A stretch of 64,000 bases of DNA from Hydrogenophaga pseudoflava NBRC 102511. GTDB lineage: Bacteria > Pseudomonadota > Gammaproteobacteria > Burkholderiales > Burkholderiaceae_C. The notes beneath the pieces were generated by a model. That model made no database searches, was not told the origin of the DNA, and saw only the letters and a program-made list of their open reading frames with translations. The stretch's first letter is position 1, and every line of letters begins with the position of its first letter. The position numbers were made by a program, and so were the translations under genes. The stretch is taken from the NCBI RefSeq assembly GCF_001592285.1, contig NZ_BCWQ01000001.1, positions 372,001-436,000 on the forward strand, in the 5' to 3' direction. Below are positions 38,956 through 46,174 of this stretch, one piece after another.

Positions 38956-39993
38956 TCAGCGCAGCAGCGGCAGCAGGCCCGGGTGGCCGCTTTGTTCGGC
39001 GTGGTCCGCGGCGCTGAGGCCGTTGTGGTCGCGCAGCGTGCGGTCTGCCCCTGCGGCCAGCAGCCGCTGCACCACCGCTTCGTTGCCGGTCCGCACCGCC
39101 GCGATCAGCGGCGTGCGGCCGGTGGCGTCGGGCGCGTTCGGATCGGCCCCTTCGGCCAGCCGTTGCCGCACGGCTTCCGCGTTGCCGGACGCGATGGCGG
39201 CGAAGAGGGGCGAAGGCGGTGCTGCGGGGCGGGCGGTGGTGATCTCCCGCCGCTCGCGCAGCACCCCTTCGGCGGCGTTGCGCGAGGTCCCTGCGGGTGT
39301 TGCACTGTCGGCGCTGGCCGGCGCGGGCGCCGTGGCGGCGCGGGGCATGGGGGCCGGGGCCTGGGGCGCCATGGCCTTGGACGCGGGGGGCGGTGCGACC
39401 GCTGCCGCTGGCGCCCGCGGTGGCGGAGCGACTTCGGCCGAATCGGCGGGGGCTGCGCGCTCGGCCTCCTGCGCGGGCTCGGCGTCGGCCATGCGGTCCG
39501 CCGCCTCGGGAGCGGTGGTCGTTGGCGCTGGCGGCCGCTTCATGAACTGGGTCTGCGCCTCCGACGCCAGCTTCTGCTGCGGTGACGCCGGTAGGGGCGG
39601 CTGTGCCTGGGGCGCCGCGGACTCCGCGGGTTGGGCGGGAGCCGCCGGTGCAGCCGGAGCCGCCGCCGTTTCTGCGGCCGGGCGCGCGCTGCCGGCACCC
39701 AGGGCCAGTTCCTGCTCCTCCGGCGTGCCGCGGTCGAACTGCAGCACCAGCAGACCGACCAGTCCGATCACCGCGAGGCTGCCCAGGGCCCGCCAGGTCC
39801 AGGCGCTGTCGTTGGCGGCCGGCCGCGCGTTGGGGGGCGGCGTTTCGAGGCGCGAGGCGGCGACCGCGCGCGCATGCGCCAGCACGTTCTCTCTCAGCGC
39901 GGGACCGGGCCGCGCGGCGTCGAGCTCATTGGCCTCGCGGTAGCGCTTCAGCAGCGCGTCGTCGGGCGTCGGCGGAAGGTGGTCGCGGTTCAT
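38956..39993 (-). CDS. Membrane-anchored ankyrin-repeat protein, probable anti-sigma factor of the adjacent ECF sigma
   Basis: A 345-residue protein in four parts. Residues 1-60 form a charged helical cytoplasmic region (DDALLKRYREANELDAARPG) of the kind that binds sigma factors, though no zinc-finger HxxxCxxC motif is seen. A single membrane span follows (RALGSLAVIGLVGLLVLQF, about 70-88). About 150 residues of Pro/Ala-rich spacer come next. The last 85 residues hold three ankyrin repeats (SPLFAAIASGNAEAVRQRLA, GRTPLIAAVRTGNEAVVQRLL, HNGLSAADHAEQSGHPGLLP), which would face the periplasm. Its ATG overlaps the sigma stop (ATGA), so the two are co-translated. The anti-sigma role is inferred from context. 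Confidence 0.7.
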   Translation of the reverse strand: MNRDHLPPTPDDALLKRYREANELDAARPGPALRENVLAHARAVAASRLETPPPNARPAANDSAWTWRALGSLAVIGLVGLLVLQFDRGTPEEQELALGAGSARPAAETAAAPAAPAAPAQPAESAAPQAQPPLPASPQQKLASEAQTQFMKRPPAPTTTAPEAADRMADAEPAQEAERAAPADSAEVAPPPRAPAAAVAPPPASKAMAPQAPAPMPRAATAPAPASADSATPAGTSRNAAEGVLRERREITTARPAAPPSPLFAAIASGNAEAVRQRLAEGADPNAPDATGRTPLIAAVRTGNEAVVQRLLAAGADRTLRDHNGLSAADHAEQSGHPGLLPLLR

Positions 39994-40565
39994 GCGTGGG
40001 CCTCCAGGGTCTCGCGCAGGCGGGCGCGGGCATAGCGCAGGCGGCTCTTGGCGGTTTCCATGCTGACGCCCGTGGTCTGCGCGATTTCGGCCAGGCTCAT
40101 GCCCGCTTCGGCCTGCAGCAGGAAGGCCTCGCGCTGCACCTCGGGCAGTGCCGCCAGCGCATCCAGCAGCGCCTGCGCCAGCTCGCGCGAATCGAGCCGC
40201 CGCTCTGGGCCGAAGCCGGACTCGGCCGCCAGCATCTCGGCCAGCGCGCTGCCGTCCTCGCTCTCGGCGTCCAGGCTGGTGTGGTTCTTCTGCGTGCGCC
40301 AGTGGTCGACCATGCGGTGGTGCGCCAGGGTGAACAGCCAGGTGCGGAACTTGGCACGCGGCTCGTACTGCGGCGCGTGGCGCACCACACTGAACCAGAC
40401 GTCCTGCACCAGGTCGTCGGCCAGCGCGGCGTTCTGCACGCTGCGCTGCACGAAACGCCACACCGGCAGGGCGTGGCGGTCGTACAGGGCTTCAAAGGCG
40501 CGCATGTCCCCGCGGGCGTAGGCCTGCATGAGTTCTTCGTCGGAGGGCGTGTCGGCCGCGGTCAT
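39990..40565 (-). CDS. ECF-type RNA polymerase sigma factor
   Basis: A 191-residue group IV sigma factor. Region 2 has FEALYDRHALPVWRFVQR, LADDLVQDVWFSVVRHA and KFRTWLFTLAHHRMVDHWR. Region 4 has LAALPEVQREAFLLQAEAGMSLAEIAQTTGVSMETAKSRLRYARARL. It overlaps the downstream ankyrin gene by 4 bases and starts 32 bp after the stop of the secreted-protein gene, making a three-gene minus-strand run. Targets unknown; the upstream secreted protein is a natural first candidate. Confidence 0.92.
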   Translation of the reverse strand: MTAADTPSDEELMQAYARGDMRAFEALYDRHALPVWRFVQRSVQNAALADDLVQDVWFSVVRHAPQYEPRAKFRTWLFTLAHHRMVDHWRTQKNHTSLDAESEDGSALAEMLAAESGFGPERRLDSRELAQALLDALAALPEVQREAFLLQAEAGMSLAEIAQTTGVSMETAKSRLRYARARLRETLEAHA

Positions 40566-40597
40566 GCGGGCGATTATGGGCGGCGGTGGTCACGCCT

Positions 40598-41443
40598 TCA
40601 GTCCGGATCGGGTGCGTAGCGCGGCGAGCGCGACCCCGGGAACGGCTGCGGGCGGTGCGGTGACACATCGGGCGGCAGGATGCCCATCGCCACCAGGTTC
40701 TCGCGGCTGTCGTAGCGGATGCGGATCAGCTCGTCGGGCCGGTCGCTGCGGCGCTCGAACGTGGTGTGGCCGATGGTGTCGTGTTCGCGCTCGCCGTGGC
40801 CGGTGCCCAGCTTCGGCGCCGCCGGTGCCGGGCGGCTGGCTTCGGCGACCGAGTCGGCGGCCGAGGCCGAGGGTGCGCCGCGTTCGAGCGGGCCCCTGCC
40901 CAGTGAGCCGCTTTCGGCTTCATTGAGTTCCCGCCGCTCGCGCCAGGACGGGTAGACCGGCTCCGGCAGCGGCTCCAGGGCCGGGGCCTTCTCACGGAAG
41001 AGCGCCACCCCGATCACCCCCACATGCGCCGGGCGACCGGTGCGTGCGGCGTAGGACGACGGCAGGGCGGTGAAGTGGAAGGCCGCGACCTCGTGGTCGG
41101 ACTTGCGCCAGCCGGTGATGTCGTACTGCTGCCAGGGGCCGAGCACGTAGCCGGTCTGGTGCCAGGCCGCGGTTTCACCCGAGACCACATTGACGCCGTC
41201 CACCGAGACCACGCCCATGAGGCGGTTCGGCTGGGCATTGCGCACCGAGATGGCGTAGCGGGCGCCCGGCCGGCCGGCGACCCAGTGTTCGCCCCGGTGC
41301 CGGTAGACCGGCAGGGTCTCGCCGCTGTCGCGGTCGATCAGGTGGACATTGGCGAGCCGGCCGATGGCCTGGGCGGGCAGGGCGGACAACAAGGCACCTG
41401 CCGCGAAGGCGGACAGGGCGAGGCGGCGCAGGGAGGTGTTCAT
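40598..41443 (-). CDS. Secreted protein of unknown function, first gene of the ECF sigma run
   Basis: A 281-residue protein with a signal peptide (RRLALSAFAAGALLSALPAQA, cleavage after AQA near residue 26). It matches the product of 35131-35946 over two blocks: the N-terminal domain (HLIDRDSGETLPVYRHRGEH, WVAGRPGARYAISVRN, VVSVDGVNVVSGETA, SYAARTGRPAHVGVIGVALF) and the C-terminal LGTGHGEREHDTIG to RPDELIRIRYDSRENLVAMG. The linkers differ. Family unknown. Its ribosome site is inside a perfect 9-bp hairpin directly before the ATG. It probably heads an operon with the ECF sigma factor and the ankyrin protein. Confidence 0.72.
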   Translation of the reverse strand: MNTSLRRLALSAFAAGALLSALPAQAIGRLANVHLIDRDSGETLPVYRHRGEHWVAGRPGARYAISVRNAQPNRLMGVVSVDGVNVVSGETAAWHQTGYVLGPWQQYDITGWRKSDHEVAAFHFTALPSSYAARTGRPAHVGVIGVALFREKAPALEPLPEPVYPSWRERRELNEAESGSLGRGPLERGAPSASAADSVAEASRPAPAAPKLGTGHGEREHDTIGHTTFERRSDRPDELIRIRYDSRENLVAMGILPPDVSPHRPQPFPGSRSPRYAPDPD

Positions 41444-41472
41444 GTGGACTCCAGAAAGGGTGTGGAGTCCAC
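41444..41472 (-). promoter_or_regulatory. Hairpin sequestering the ribosome-binding site of the secreted-protein gene
   Basis: On the minus strand GTGGACTCC, an 11-base loop and GGAGTCCAC end exactly at the ATG. The GGAG Shine-Dalgarno is inside the 3' arm. Nine contiguous pairs, six of them G-C, would hide the site until melted or bound by something, so control at the level of translation is likely. Confidence 0.6.
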
Positions 41473-41542
41473 TGAAACGAACGGAACGGCGAAAAGGGGT
41501 TGAACCCTGGTGGAAGATTTCAGCGCCGGGCCGCCCCCAGAT

Positions 41543-42475
41543 TCAGCAGACGCTGCAGCCGGCCAGCGCCTCTGCCACGCGCTCGCGCGTCCGTTCGGTC
41601 AGGTGGTCCAGAAACACCTGGGTGCGCTGGGGCAGGAACTTGCGGCTGGGCAGGGCCGCATAGAGCGTGAACCGGCCGGTGATCCAGGGCGCGAGCACGC
41701 GCACCAGCGCACCGCTGGCCAGGTGGGGCGCAGCCAGCTCGACCGTGGTGCCGGTGATGCCGGCGCCGTCGAGCGCGGCCCGCATCAGCGTGTCGGTGTG
41801 GTTGGCCCAGAGCACCGGGCGCACGTCCAGCAGCACCTCGTCGTCGCAGTCGCTGCGGAACAGGCGCAGCATGCGGCTGCGAGGGCCCATGTCCGGCTTG
41901 ATGCGCAGGCAGTCGTGCTGCAGCAGGTCCTGCGGCGTGGCGGGGGTGCCCCGGCGCGCCAGGTACGCCGGCGACGCGACCAGAAAGGCCTCGGTCGTGT
42001 ACACCTTGCGGGCAATGATGTTGGCGTCGTAACCCTCGTCGGTGCCCATCAGTGTGATGTCGAAGGCTTCGATGGGGGGCTCGCGGTGGCTGGCCACCTC
42101 GATGTCCAGCTGGATCTGCGGATAGCGCTGGTGGAAGCTCGCGACCATGGGCGCGAGCACGTGTGTGGCCAGCACCGGTGGCGCCAGCACCCGCAGCGTG
42201 CCCGAAAGCTCCTGTGTGTGCGAACTCACCAGCGAGTGCGCGTCGTCCAGATCCTGCAGGATGTGGCGTACCCGCTCCAGGTAGGCCTCGCCGGCATCGG
42301 TGAGCGACTGCCGGCGTGTGGTGCGTTGCAGCAGCCGGGTGCCCAGGTGCTCCTCCAGGTCGGCCACCAGCCGCGTCACCACCGCGGGCGACATGTCCAG
42401 CGCCCGCGCAGCGGCGGCAAAACCGCCTTCGTCCGCCACACGAAGAAACACACGCATTGAGGTCAGTCGGTCCAT
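41543..42475 (-). CDS. LysR-family regulator (CrgA-like group)
   Basis: A 310-residue LysR protein with MDRLTSMRVFLRVADEGGFAAAARALDMSPAVVTRLVADLEEHLG as DNA-binding part, the form typical of the large CrgA/DmlR-like subgroup, and an effector domain from about residue 90 (GTLRVLAPPVLATHVLAP). It is divergent from the DUF4148 gene across a 226-bp AT-richer gap. No obvious metabolic partner is adjacent, so its targets are unknown. Confidence 0.88.
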   Translation of the reverse strand: MDRLTSMRVFLRVADEGGFAAAARALDMSPAVVTRLVADLEEHLGTRLLQRTTRRQSLTDAGEAYLERVRHILQDLDDAHSLVSSHTQELSGTLRVLAPPVLATHVLAPMVASFHQRYPQIQLDIEVASHREPPIEAFDITLMGTDEGYDANIIARKVYTTEAFLVASPAYLARRGTPATPQDLLQHDCLRIKPDMGPRSRMLRLFRSDCDDEVLLDVRPVLWANHTDTLMRAALDGAGITGTTVELAAPHLASGALVRVLAPWITGRFTLYAALPSRKFLPQRTQVFLDHLTERTRERVAEALAGCSVC

Positions 42476-42601
42476 GGGTCGATGGTGGAGGGTTTCAATC
42501 GAGAGATTGTTGCTGATTTAGAAATAGATTGACGACGATCCGGTGATTTTTCTTCTTGTAGTGAAATTTTAAAGTTCACCCATCGCGAACGAATCTCTTC
42601 C

Positions 42602-42664
42602 GAAACACAACGCAAAGAAGCGAAACCGCCGCGAAAAGACACCCGACCCCCGGGCCGGCACCAT
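42602..42664 (+). promoter_or_regulatory. Promoter block with three GAAAC-like repeats at 10-bp period, upstream of the DUF4148 gene
   Basis: GAAAC at 42602, GCAAA at 42612 and GAAAC at 42622, then GGCCGGCACCAT at 42653-42664. The block aligns without gaps to 10202-10264 in front of the Spy-like gene. Probably a site for the same OmpR-class regulator plus a shared -10 region. The ATG of the DUF4148 gene is 37 bp downstream. Confidence 0.5.
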
Positions 42665-42701
42665 CACTTCACCGTTTCACCACTTCTTGAAAGGAAGCAC
42701 C

Positions 42702-43184
42702 ATGAAAGCCTCTTACCTCTCCAGCATCGCCCTTGCCGTGGCCGCCCTGTCGGCCGGTCAGGCCTTCGCCGCCGACGCTGACGCACCCCTGACCCGCGAG
42801 CAGGTCCGCGCCGAACTGATCCAGGCCCAGCAGGCCGGTGACGTGATCGGCGACAACGAGTCCGGTCTGACGCTGCGCGAGATGTATCCCGGCCGCTATC
42901 CGGCCGCCACCACCGCCCATGCCAAGACCCGTGCCGAGGTCAAAGCCGAGCTGGCCGCAGCCCAGCGCGATGGCAACGTGATCGCCGACAACGAGTCGGG
43001 CCGCACGCTGCGCGAGGTGTATCCGAACCGCTACCCCAAGGACAACGTGGCCCAGGCCAAGACGCGTGAGCAGGTCAAGGCCGAGTTGGCCGAAGCCCAG
43101 CGCACCGGCGACATCATTGCCGACGGCGAAAGCGGCAAGAAGCTGAACGAGCTCTACCCCAGCCGTTACCCGAAGGCAAACTGA
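42702..43184 (+). CDS. DUF4148 periplasmic protein with three tandem repeats
   Basis: A 160-residue protein with a signal peptide (MKASYLSSIALAVAALSAGQ, cleavage after AFA near residue 23). The mature part is almost entirely three copies of a ~43-residue unit: TREQVRAELIQAQQAGDVIG to MYPGRYP, TRAEVKAELAAAQRDGNVIA to VYPNRYP, and TREQVKAELAEAQRTGDIIA to LYPSRYP. The first half of each unit is the DUF4148 helix, usually found once or twice in small exported proteins of Burkholderiales. Function unknown. AAAGGAAG precedes the ATG. The upstream repeats shared with the Spy-like operon suggest envelope-stress control. Confidence 0.85.
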   Translation: MKASYLSSIALAVAALSAGQAFAADADAPLTREQVRAELIQAQQAGDVIGDNESGLTLREMYPGRYPAATTAHAKTRAEVKAELAAAQRDGNVIADNESGRTLREVYPNRYPKDNVAQAKTREQVKAELAEAQRTGDIIADGESGKKLNELYPSRYPKAN

Positions 43185-43243
43185 TTCCCCCCGGCCGGCG
43201 CCGTCTGGTCGTCTGGTACAACGCTCCTCCTCAGGAGATGACC

Positions 43244-43627
43244 ATGACGACCTTCACCAAGGTGGTGCTCTACACCGGCACCGACGGACGGGCCGCGTTC
43301 CGCGAGGAATCGGTCGAACTCAGCGAAGGCACGCCAGCGGCGTGCCTTTCGCCGTTGATGCCCTCGGGCGGTTACCAGCTGCGCCAGAGCCCGGTCGGTT
43401 TTCGCAGCCAGTTCCACTGCACCGGTACCCCCCAGTGGCTGTTCGTGTTGCAGGGGCAGATGGAGATCGGGCTGCAGGACGGCAGCTCGCGCGTCTTCGG
43501 CCCGGGCGATCACTTCTATTCCGCCGACACCCTGCCCGAGGGCGCGACCTTCGACCCGGCGGTGCACGGCCACTGGAGCCGCCAGGTCGGCGACCAGCCG
43601 CTGGTAACGCTGTTCGTGCGCGCCTGA
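43244..43627 (+). CDS. Small cupin-fold protein
   Basis: A 127-residue single-domain cupin. The beta-barrel core is seen in FHCTGTPQWLFVLQGQMEIGLQDGSSRVFGPGDHFYSADT, with a histidine (FHCTG) and the GPGDHF turn where metal ligands would lie; the second cupin motif is weak. Substrate unknown. The second of two near ATGs is chosen because AGGAG at 43233-43237 is correctly spaced for it and abuts the first. An intragenic perfect 10-bp hairpin lies at 43326-43348. Confidence 0.7.
   Translation: MTTFTKVVLYTGTDGRAAFREESVELSEGTPAACLSPLMPSGGYQLRQSPVGFRSQFHCTGTPQWLFVLQGQMEIGLQDGSSRVFGPGDHFYSADTLPEGATFDPAVHGHWSRQVGDQPLVTLFVRA
43326..43349 (+). other. Perfect 10-bp hairpin inside the cupin gene
   Basis: AAGGCACGCC, loop AGC, GGCGTGCCTT plus one further T. 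It looks like an intrinsic terminator but lies in coding sequence (residues GTPAAC and around). Short T-run, so it may only pause transcription. Confidence 0.45.
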
Positions 43628-43699
43628 CCCTGCCTCCAGAGGGGTTCGGGGCTTGCGCGCGCGGGCGAGCGAATCGACACTGCGTGCGGAACCTTCACC

Positions 43700-43969
43700 A
43701 TGGTCACCGTCGAATTCGCCCCCGCCTTGCGCCGCCACGTGGACTGCGAACCCCAGCAGGTGCCACCGGGGTTGCTGCGCGATGCGCTGGAGGAGGCCTT
43801 GCGAGCTGCGCCGGCGCTGGCGGCCTATGTGTTCGACGACCAGCGCGCCGTGCGCAAGCACGTGGCCGTGTTCGTCAACCGCGAACTGGTGGCCGACCGG
43901 GTCCGGCTGGACCGGGCACTGCTGGCCGGTGACCGGGTGCTCGTGGTGCAGGCGCTGAGCGGCGGCTGA
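43700..43969 (+). CDS. MoaD/ThiS-like beta-grasp protein ending in Gly-Gly
   Basis: An 89-residue ubiquitin-like protein. It begins with a beta-strand pair (VTVEFAPALRRHV), has a mid helix (LLRDALEEALRAAPAL), then VFVNRELV and the closing segment DRVLVVQALSGG. The C-terminal Gly-Gly at the very end is the hallmark of sulfur carriers and other beta-grasp conjugators, which are adenylated by an E1-like enzyme. No E1-like, moaE or thi gene is in the window. It lies 31 bp before a BNR-repeat protein gene on the same strand, a pairing I recall from other genomes but cannot verify here. Confidence 0.78.
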   Translation: MVTVEFAPALRRHVDCEPQQVPPGLLRDALEEALRAAPALAAYVFDDQRAVRKHVAVFVNRELVADRVRLDRALLAGDRVLVVQALSGG

Positions 43970-44000
43970 ACCGCTGCCCACACAACGCAAGGAGACAACG

Positions 44001-45095
44001 ATGGCGACGATGCTGGTGGCAAGCCGCAAAGGACTGTTCGTGTGGGAAGGTGAGGGCGCCGCATGGCGCATTGCGGCGCTGCACTTTGCTGGCGAGCCGG
44101 TCACCAGCGTGCTGGCCGATCCGCGCGACGGCCACTGGTACGCCGCGCTGCGCCTGGGCCACTTCGGCGTCAAGCTGCACCGCAGTGCGGACCGCGGGCG
44201 CTCATGGGCCGAGGTGGCCGCGCCCGCGTTTCCGCCCAAACCGGCCGAAGGCCCGATGGCCGACGACACCACGCCCTGGAGTGTGGACCTGGTGTGGTCG
44301 ATGGCGGCCGGCGGCGCGGACGAGCCCGGGGTGCTCTGGGCGGGCTGCCTGCCGGCGGGCCTGTTCCGTTCGGAGGATCGCGGCGCGAGCTGGTCGCTGA
44401 ACCGGCCGCTGTGGGAAGAGCCCGGCCGGCGCGAATGGTTCGGTGGCGGCTACGACCACGCCGGCATCCACTCCATCGTGGTCGACCCGCGCGATGCCCG
44501 CCATGTGACGCTGGGCATCTCCTGTGGAGGCGTCTGGCAGACGCGCGACGCTGGCACCAGCTGGTCCCTCACGGCCCAGGGCATGAAGGCCGACTACCTG
44601 CCGGCCGAGAGCGCCGACGACGGCAACACCCAGGACCCGCACGCCCTGGTGCAGTGCCGCGCCCAGCCCGACGCGCTGTGGGTGCAGCACCACTGCGGCA
44701 TCTACCGCTCCACCGACGGCGGTGCCCTGTGGCAGCCCATCACCGCGCCGGCGCCGTCGGGTTTCGGCTTTGCCGTGGCCTGTGACCCGGGCAACCCGCA
44801 ACGCGCCTGGTTCGTGCCGGCGCAGGCCGATGTCTGCCGCATCCCGGTGGACGGGCGCATGGTGGTGCTGCGCACCGACGACGGCGGCCGGAGCTTCCAG
44901 GCCTTCGGCGACGGCTTGCCTCAGACCCACGCCTACCACCTGGTGTACCGGCACGCGCTGGACGTGGACGCCACCGGCCGGGTGCTGGCTATGGGCTCGA
45001 CCACGGGCGGGCTCTGGGTCAGCGCCGACGCCGGCGAGCACTGGCAGGAACTCTCGCGCGACCTGCCCCCGCTGTCGACCGTTCGATTTGCCTAG
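44001..45095 (+). CDS. BNR/sialidase-like beta-propeller protein
   Basis: A 364-residue cytoplasmic protein (no signal peptide) built of beta-propeller blades with Asp-box/BNR motifs: HRSADRGRSWAEV, FRSEDRGASWSLN, WQTRDAGTSWSLT, YRSTDGGALWQPI, LRTDDGGRSFQAF and VSADAGEHWQEL. It resembles WD40/YCF48-like 'exo-alpha-sialidase' annotations, but the catalytic residues of true sialidases are not evident, so glycosidase activity is not assumed. It is preceded by the MoaD/ThiS-like gene and AAGGAGA. Its stop overlaps the convergent nuclease-like gene by three bases. Confidence 0.8.
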   Translation: MATMLVASRKGLFVWEGEGAAWRIAALHFAGEPVTSVLADPRDGHWYAALRLGHFGVKLHRSADRGRSWAEVAAPAFPPKPAEGPMADDTTPWSVDLVWSMAAGGADEPGVLWAGCLPAGLFRSEDRGASWSLNRPLWEEPGRREWFGGGYDHAGIHSIVVDPRDARHVTLGISCGGVWQTRDAGTSWSLTAQGMKADYLPAESADDGNTQDPHALVQCRAQPDALWVQHHCGIYRSTDGGALWQPITAPAPSGFGFAVACDPGNPQRAWFVPAQADVCRIPVDGRMVVLRTDDGGRSFQAFGDGLPQTHAYHLVYRHALDVDATGRVLAMGSTTGGLWVSADAGEHWQELSRDLPPLSTVRFA

Positions 45096-46129
45096 ACCGG
45101 CACATCCGGCAGCTTCAGTCGCAGCAGCGCGCGCACGAAGCCGTGGTCGCTGCGGCTGCGGTCGCGGCCTTCGTGCAGATGGTCGTTGAACACCTCCACC
45201 CGGCGCACGTCGCCGATGGCCGCGCGGCTGGTGGCGACGAATTCCTCGCTCACCAGCACCTGGTCCAGCACCTCGGGGTAGCCCTGGTGGATGTGCGAAT
45301 ACGCCACGTCGCGCCGCAGTGCGGCTTCGCCCTGCACGTCCCAGGCGCTGAACAGGGCGTTGTCGCGCGCGCCCTTGTCGTAGGCCACCTGCGAGGTGGC
45401 GGCGATCAGCTGGGTGGTCACGCTGTGCGGCCCGTCGTTGAAATCGCCCATCACGATCAGGGGCAGCCGCGTGCGGTGCAGCAGCTCCACCACCTTCAGC
45501 CGCAGCGCCAGCGCCTCGCCTGCGCGCATGAGCAGCGACCGCAGCGAGCCCAGCGCCTGCACGGTCGGGTCTTCGGTGTCTTCCAGGGTCTTGCCGCTGG
45601 CGTCCTGCAGGAACTTGGGGCGCTTGGACTTGAGGTGCGCGGTGATCACGCCGATTTCCTGCCCGTGTTTCATGCGCAGTGTGGCCAGCAGGGGCGGGCG
45701 CTCGAAGCGGGTGTGCGGCCCCAGGCCGGGCACCTGCACCACGGCGGCGGCGGGAAAGTCGGCGATCGACTGCAGCGACTCGACCTTCAGCCGCGTCACC
45801 AGGCCCACGCGCGGCGTGCCCTGGGCGCCGTGTTGTCCGGGGCCGTTCTCGGCGCCGGGCACGGCCACGGTGCTGTACTGCAGGCCGCTGCGGGCGATGG
45901 CGGCGCGCAGGGCCACCTCGTCCCAGACCTCCTGCACCGCCAGCACGTCGGCGTTGAGCACGCGAAAGCGCTCGCCGAGCCACTCGACCTTGCGCTCGAA
46001 CTCGTTCTGGCTGTACGGGTCCTGTCCGTCGTAGAAGTGGCGGCCCGGCTGCGCCAGGTTCAGCACGTTGGCGCTGGCGACGGTCAGCGTGGCCCAGCGG
46101 GAGGGTGGCGGCGGAGAGGTGTTGGCCAT
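45092..46129 (-). CDS. Endonuclease/exonuclease/phosphatase (EEP) family protein
   Basis: A 345-residue protein without signal peptide. It has VASANVLNL with the first metal/active-site Asn, DVLAVQEVWDEVAL (catalytic Glu), VITAHLKSKRP, VMGDFNDGPHS (Asp-Asn pair) and the final RSDHGFVRALL with the Ser-Asp-His triad end. All core EEP motifs are kept, so it should be an active Mg-dependent phosphoesterase or nuclease; the substrate is unknown. A 12-bp palindrome lies 7 bp upstream of the ATG. Confidence 0.87.
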   Translation of the reverse strand: MANTSPPPPSRWATLTVASANVLNLAQPGRHFYDGQDPYSQNEFERKVEWLGERFRVLNADVLAVQEVWDEVALRAAIARSGLQYSTVAVPGAENGPGQHGAQGTPRVGLVTRLKVESLQSIADFPAAAVVQVPGLGPHTRFERPPLLATLRMKHGQEIGVITAHLKSKRPKFLQDASGKTLEDTEDPTVQALGSLRSLLMRAGEALALRLKVVELLHRTRLPLIVMGDFNDGPHSVTTQLIAATSQVAYDKGARDNALFSAWDVQGEAALRRDVAYSHIHQGYPEVLDQVLVSEEFVATSRAAIGDVRRVEVFNDHLHEGRDRSRSDHGFVRALLRLKLPDVPV

Positions 46130-46136
46130 GGCTGCA

Positions 46137-46148
46137 CTGTATATACAG
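46137..46148. promoter_or_regulatory. Short palindrome upstream of the EEP gene
   Basis: CTGTATATACAG, a perfect 12-bp palindrome. It recalls a LexA half-site pair but the spacer is 4, not 8. It may be a -10 region or an operator; weak evidence. Confidence 0.25.
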
Positions 46149-46174
46149 AGTGGTGCGGCGGGTTTCCGTCTGCG

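Noticed and set aside
41474..41495. Third copy of the GAAAC 10-bp-period repeats upstream of the secreted-protein gene
   Set aside because: GAAAC and GAACG are 10 bp apart but the third unit and the GGCCGGCACCAT element are absent and the orientation is reversed.
44001..45095. True sialidase call for the BNR protein
   Set aside because: Asp-box motifs alone are structural; the arginine triad and export signal expected of sialidases are not evident.
46137..46148. LexA (SOS) box before the EEP gene
   Set aside because: The half-sites fit but the spacer is 4 bp instead of 8, so it is listed only as a palindrome.
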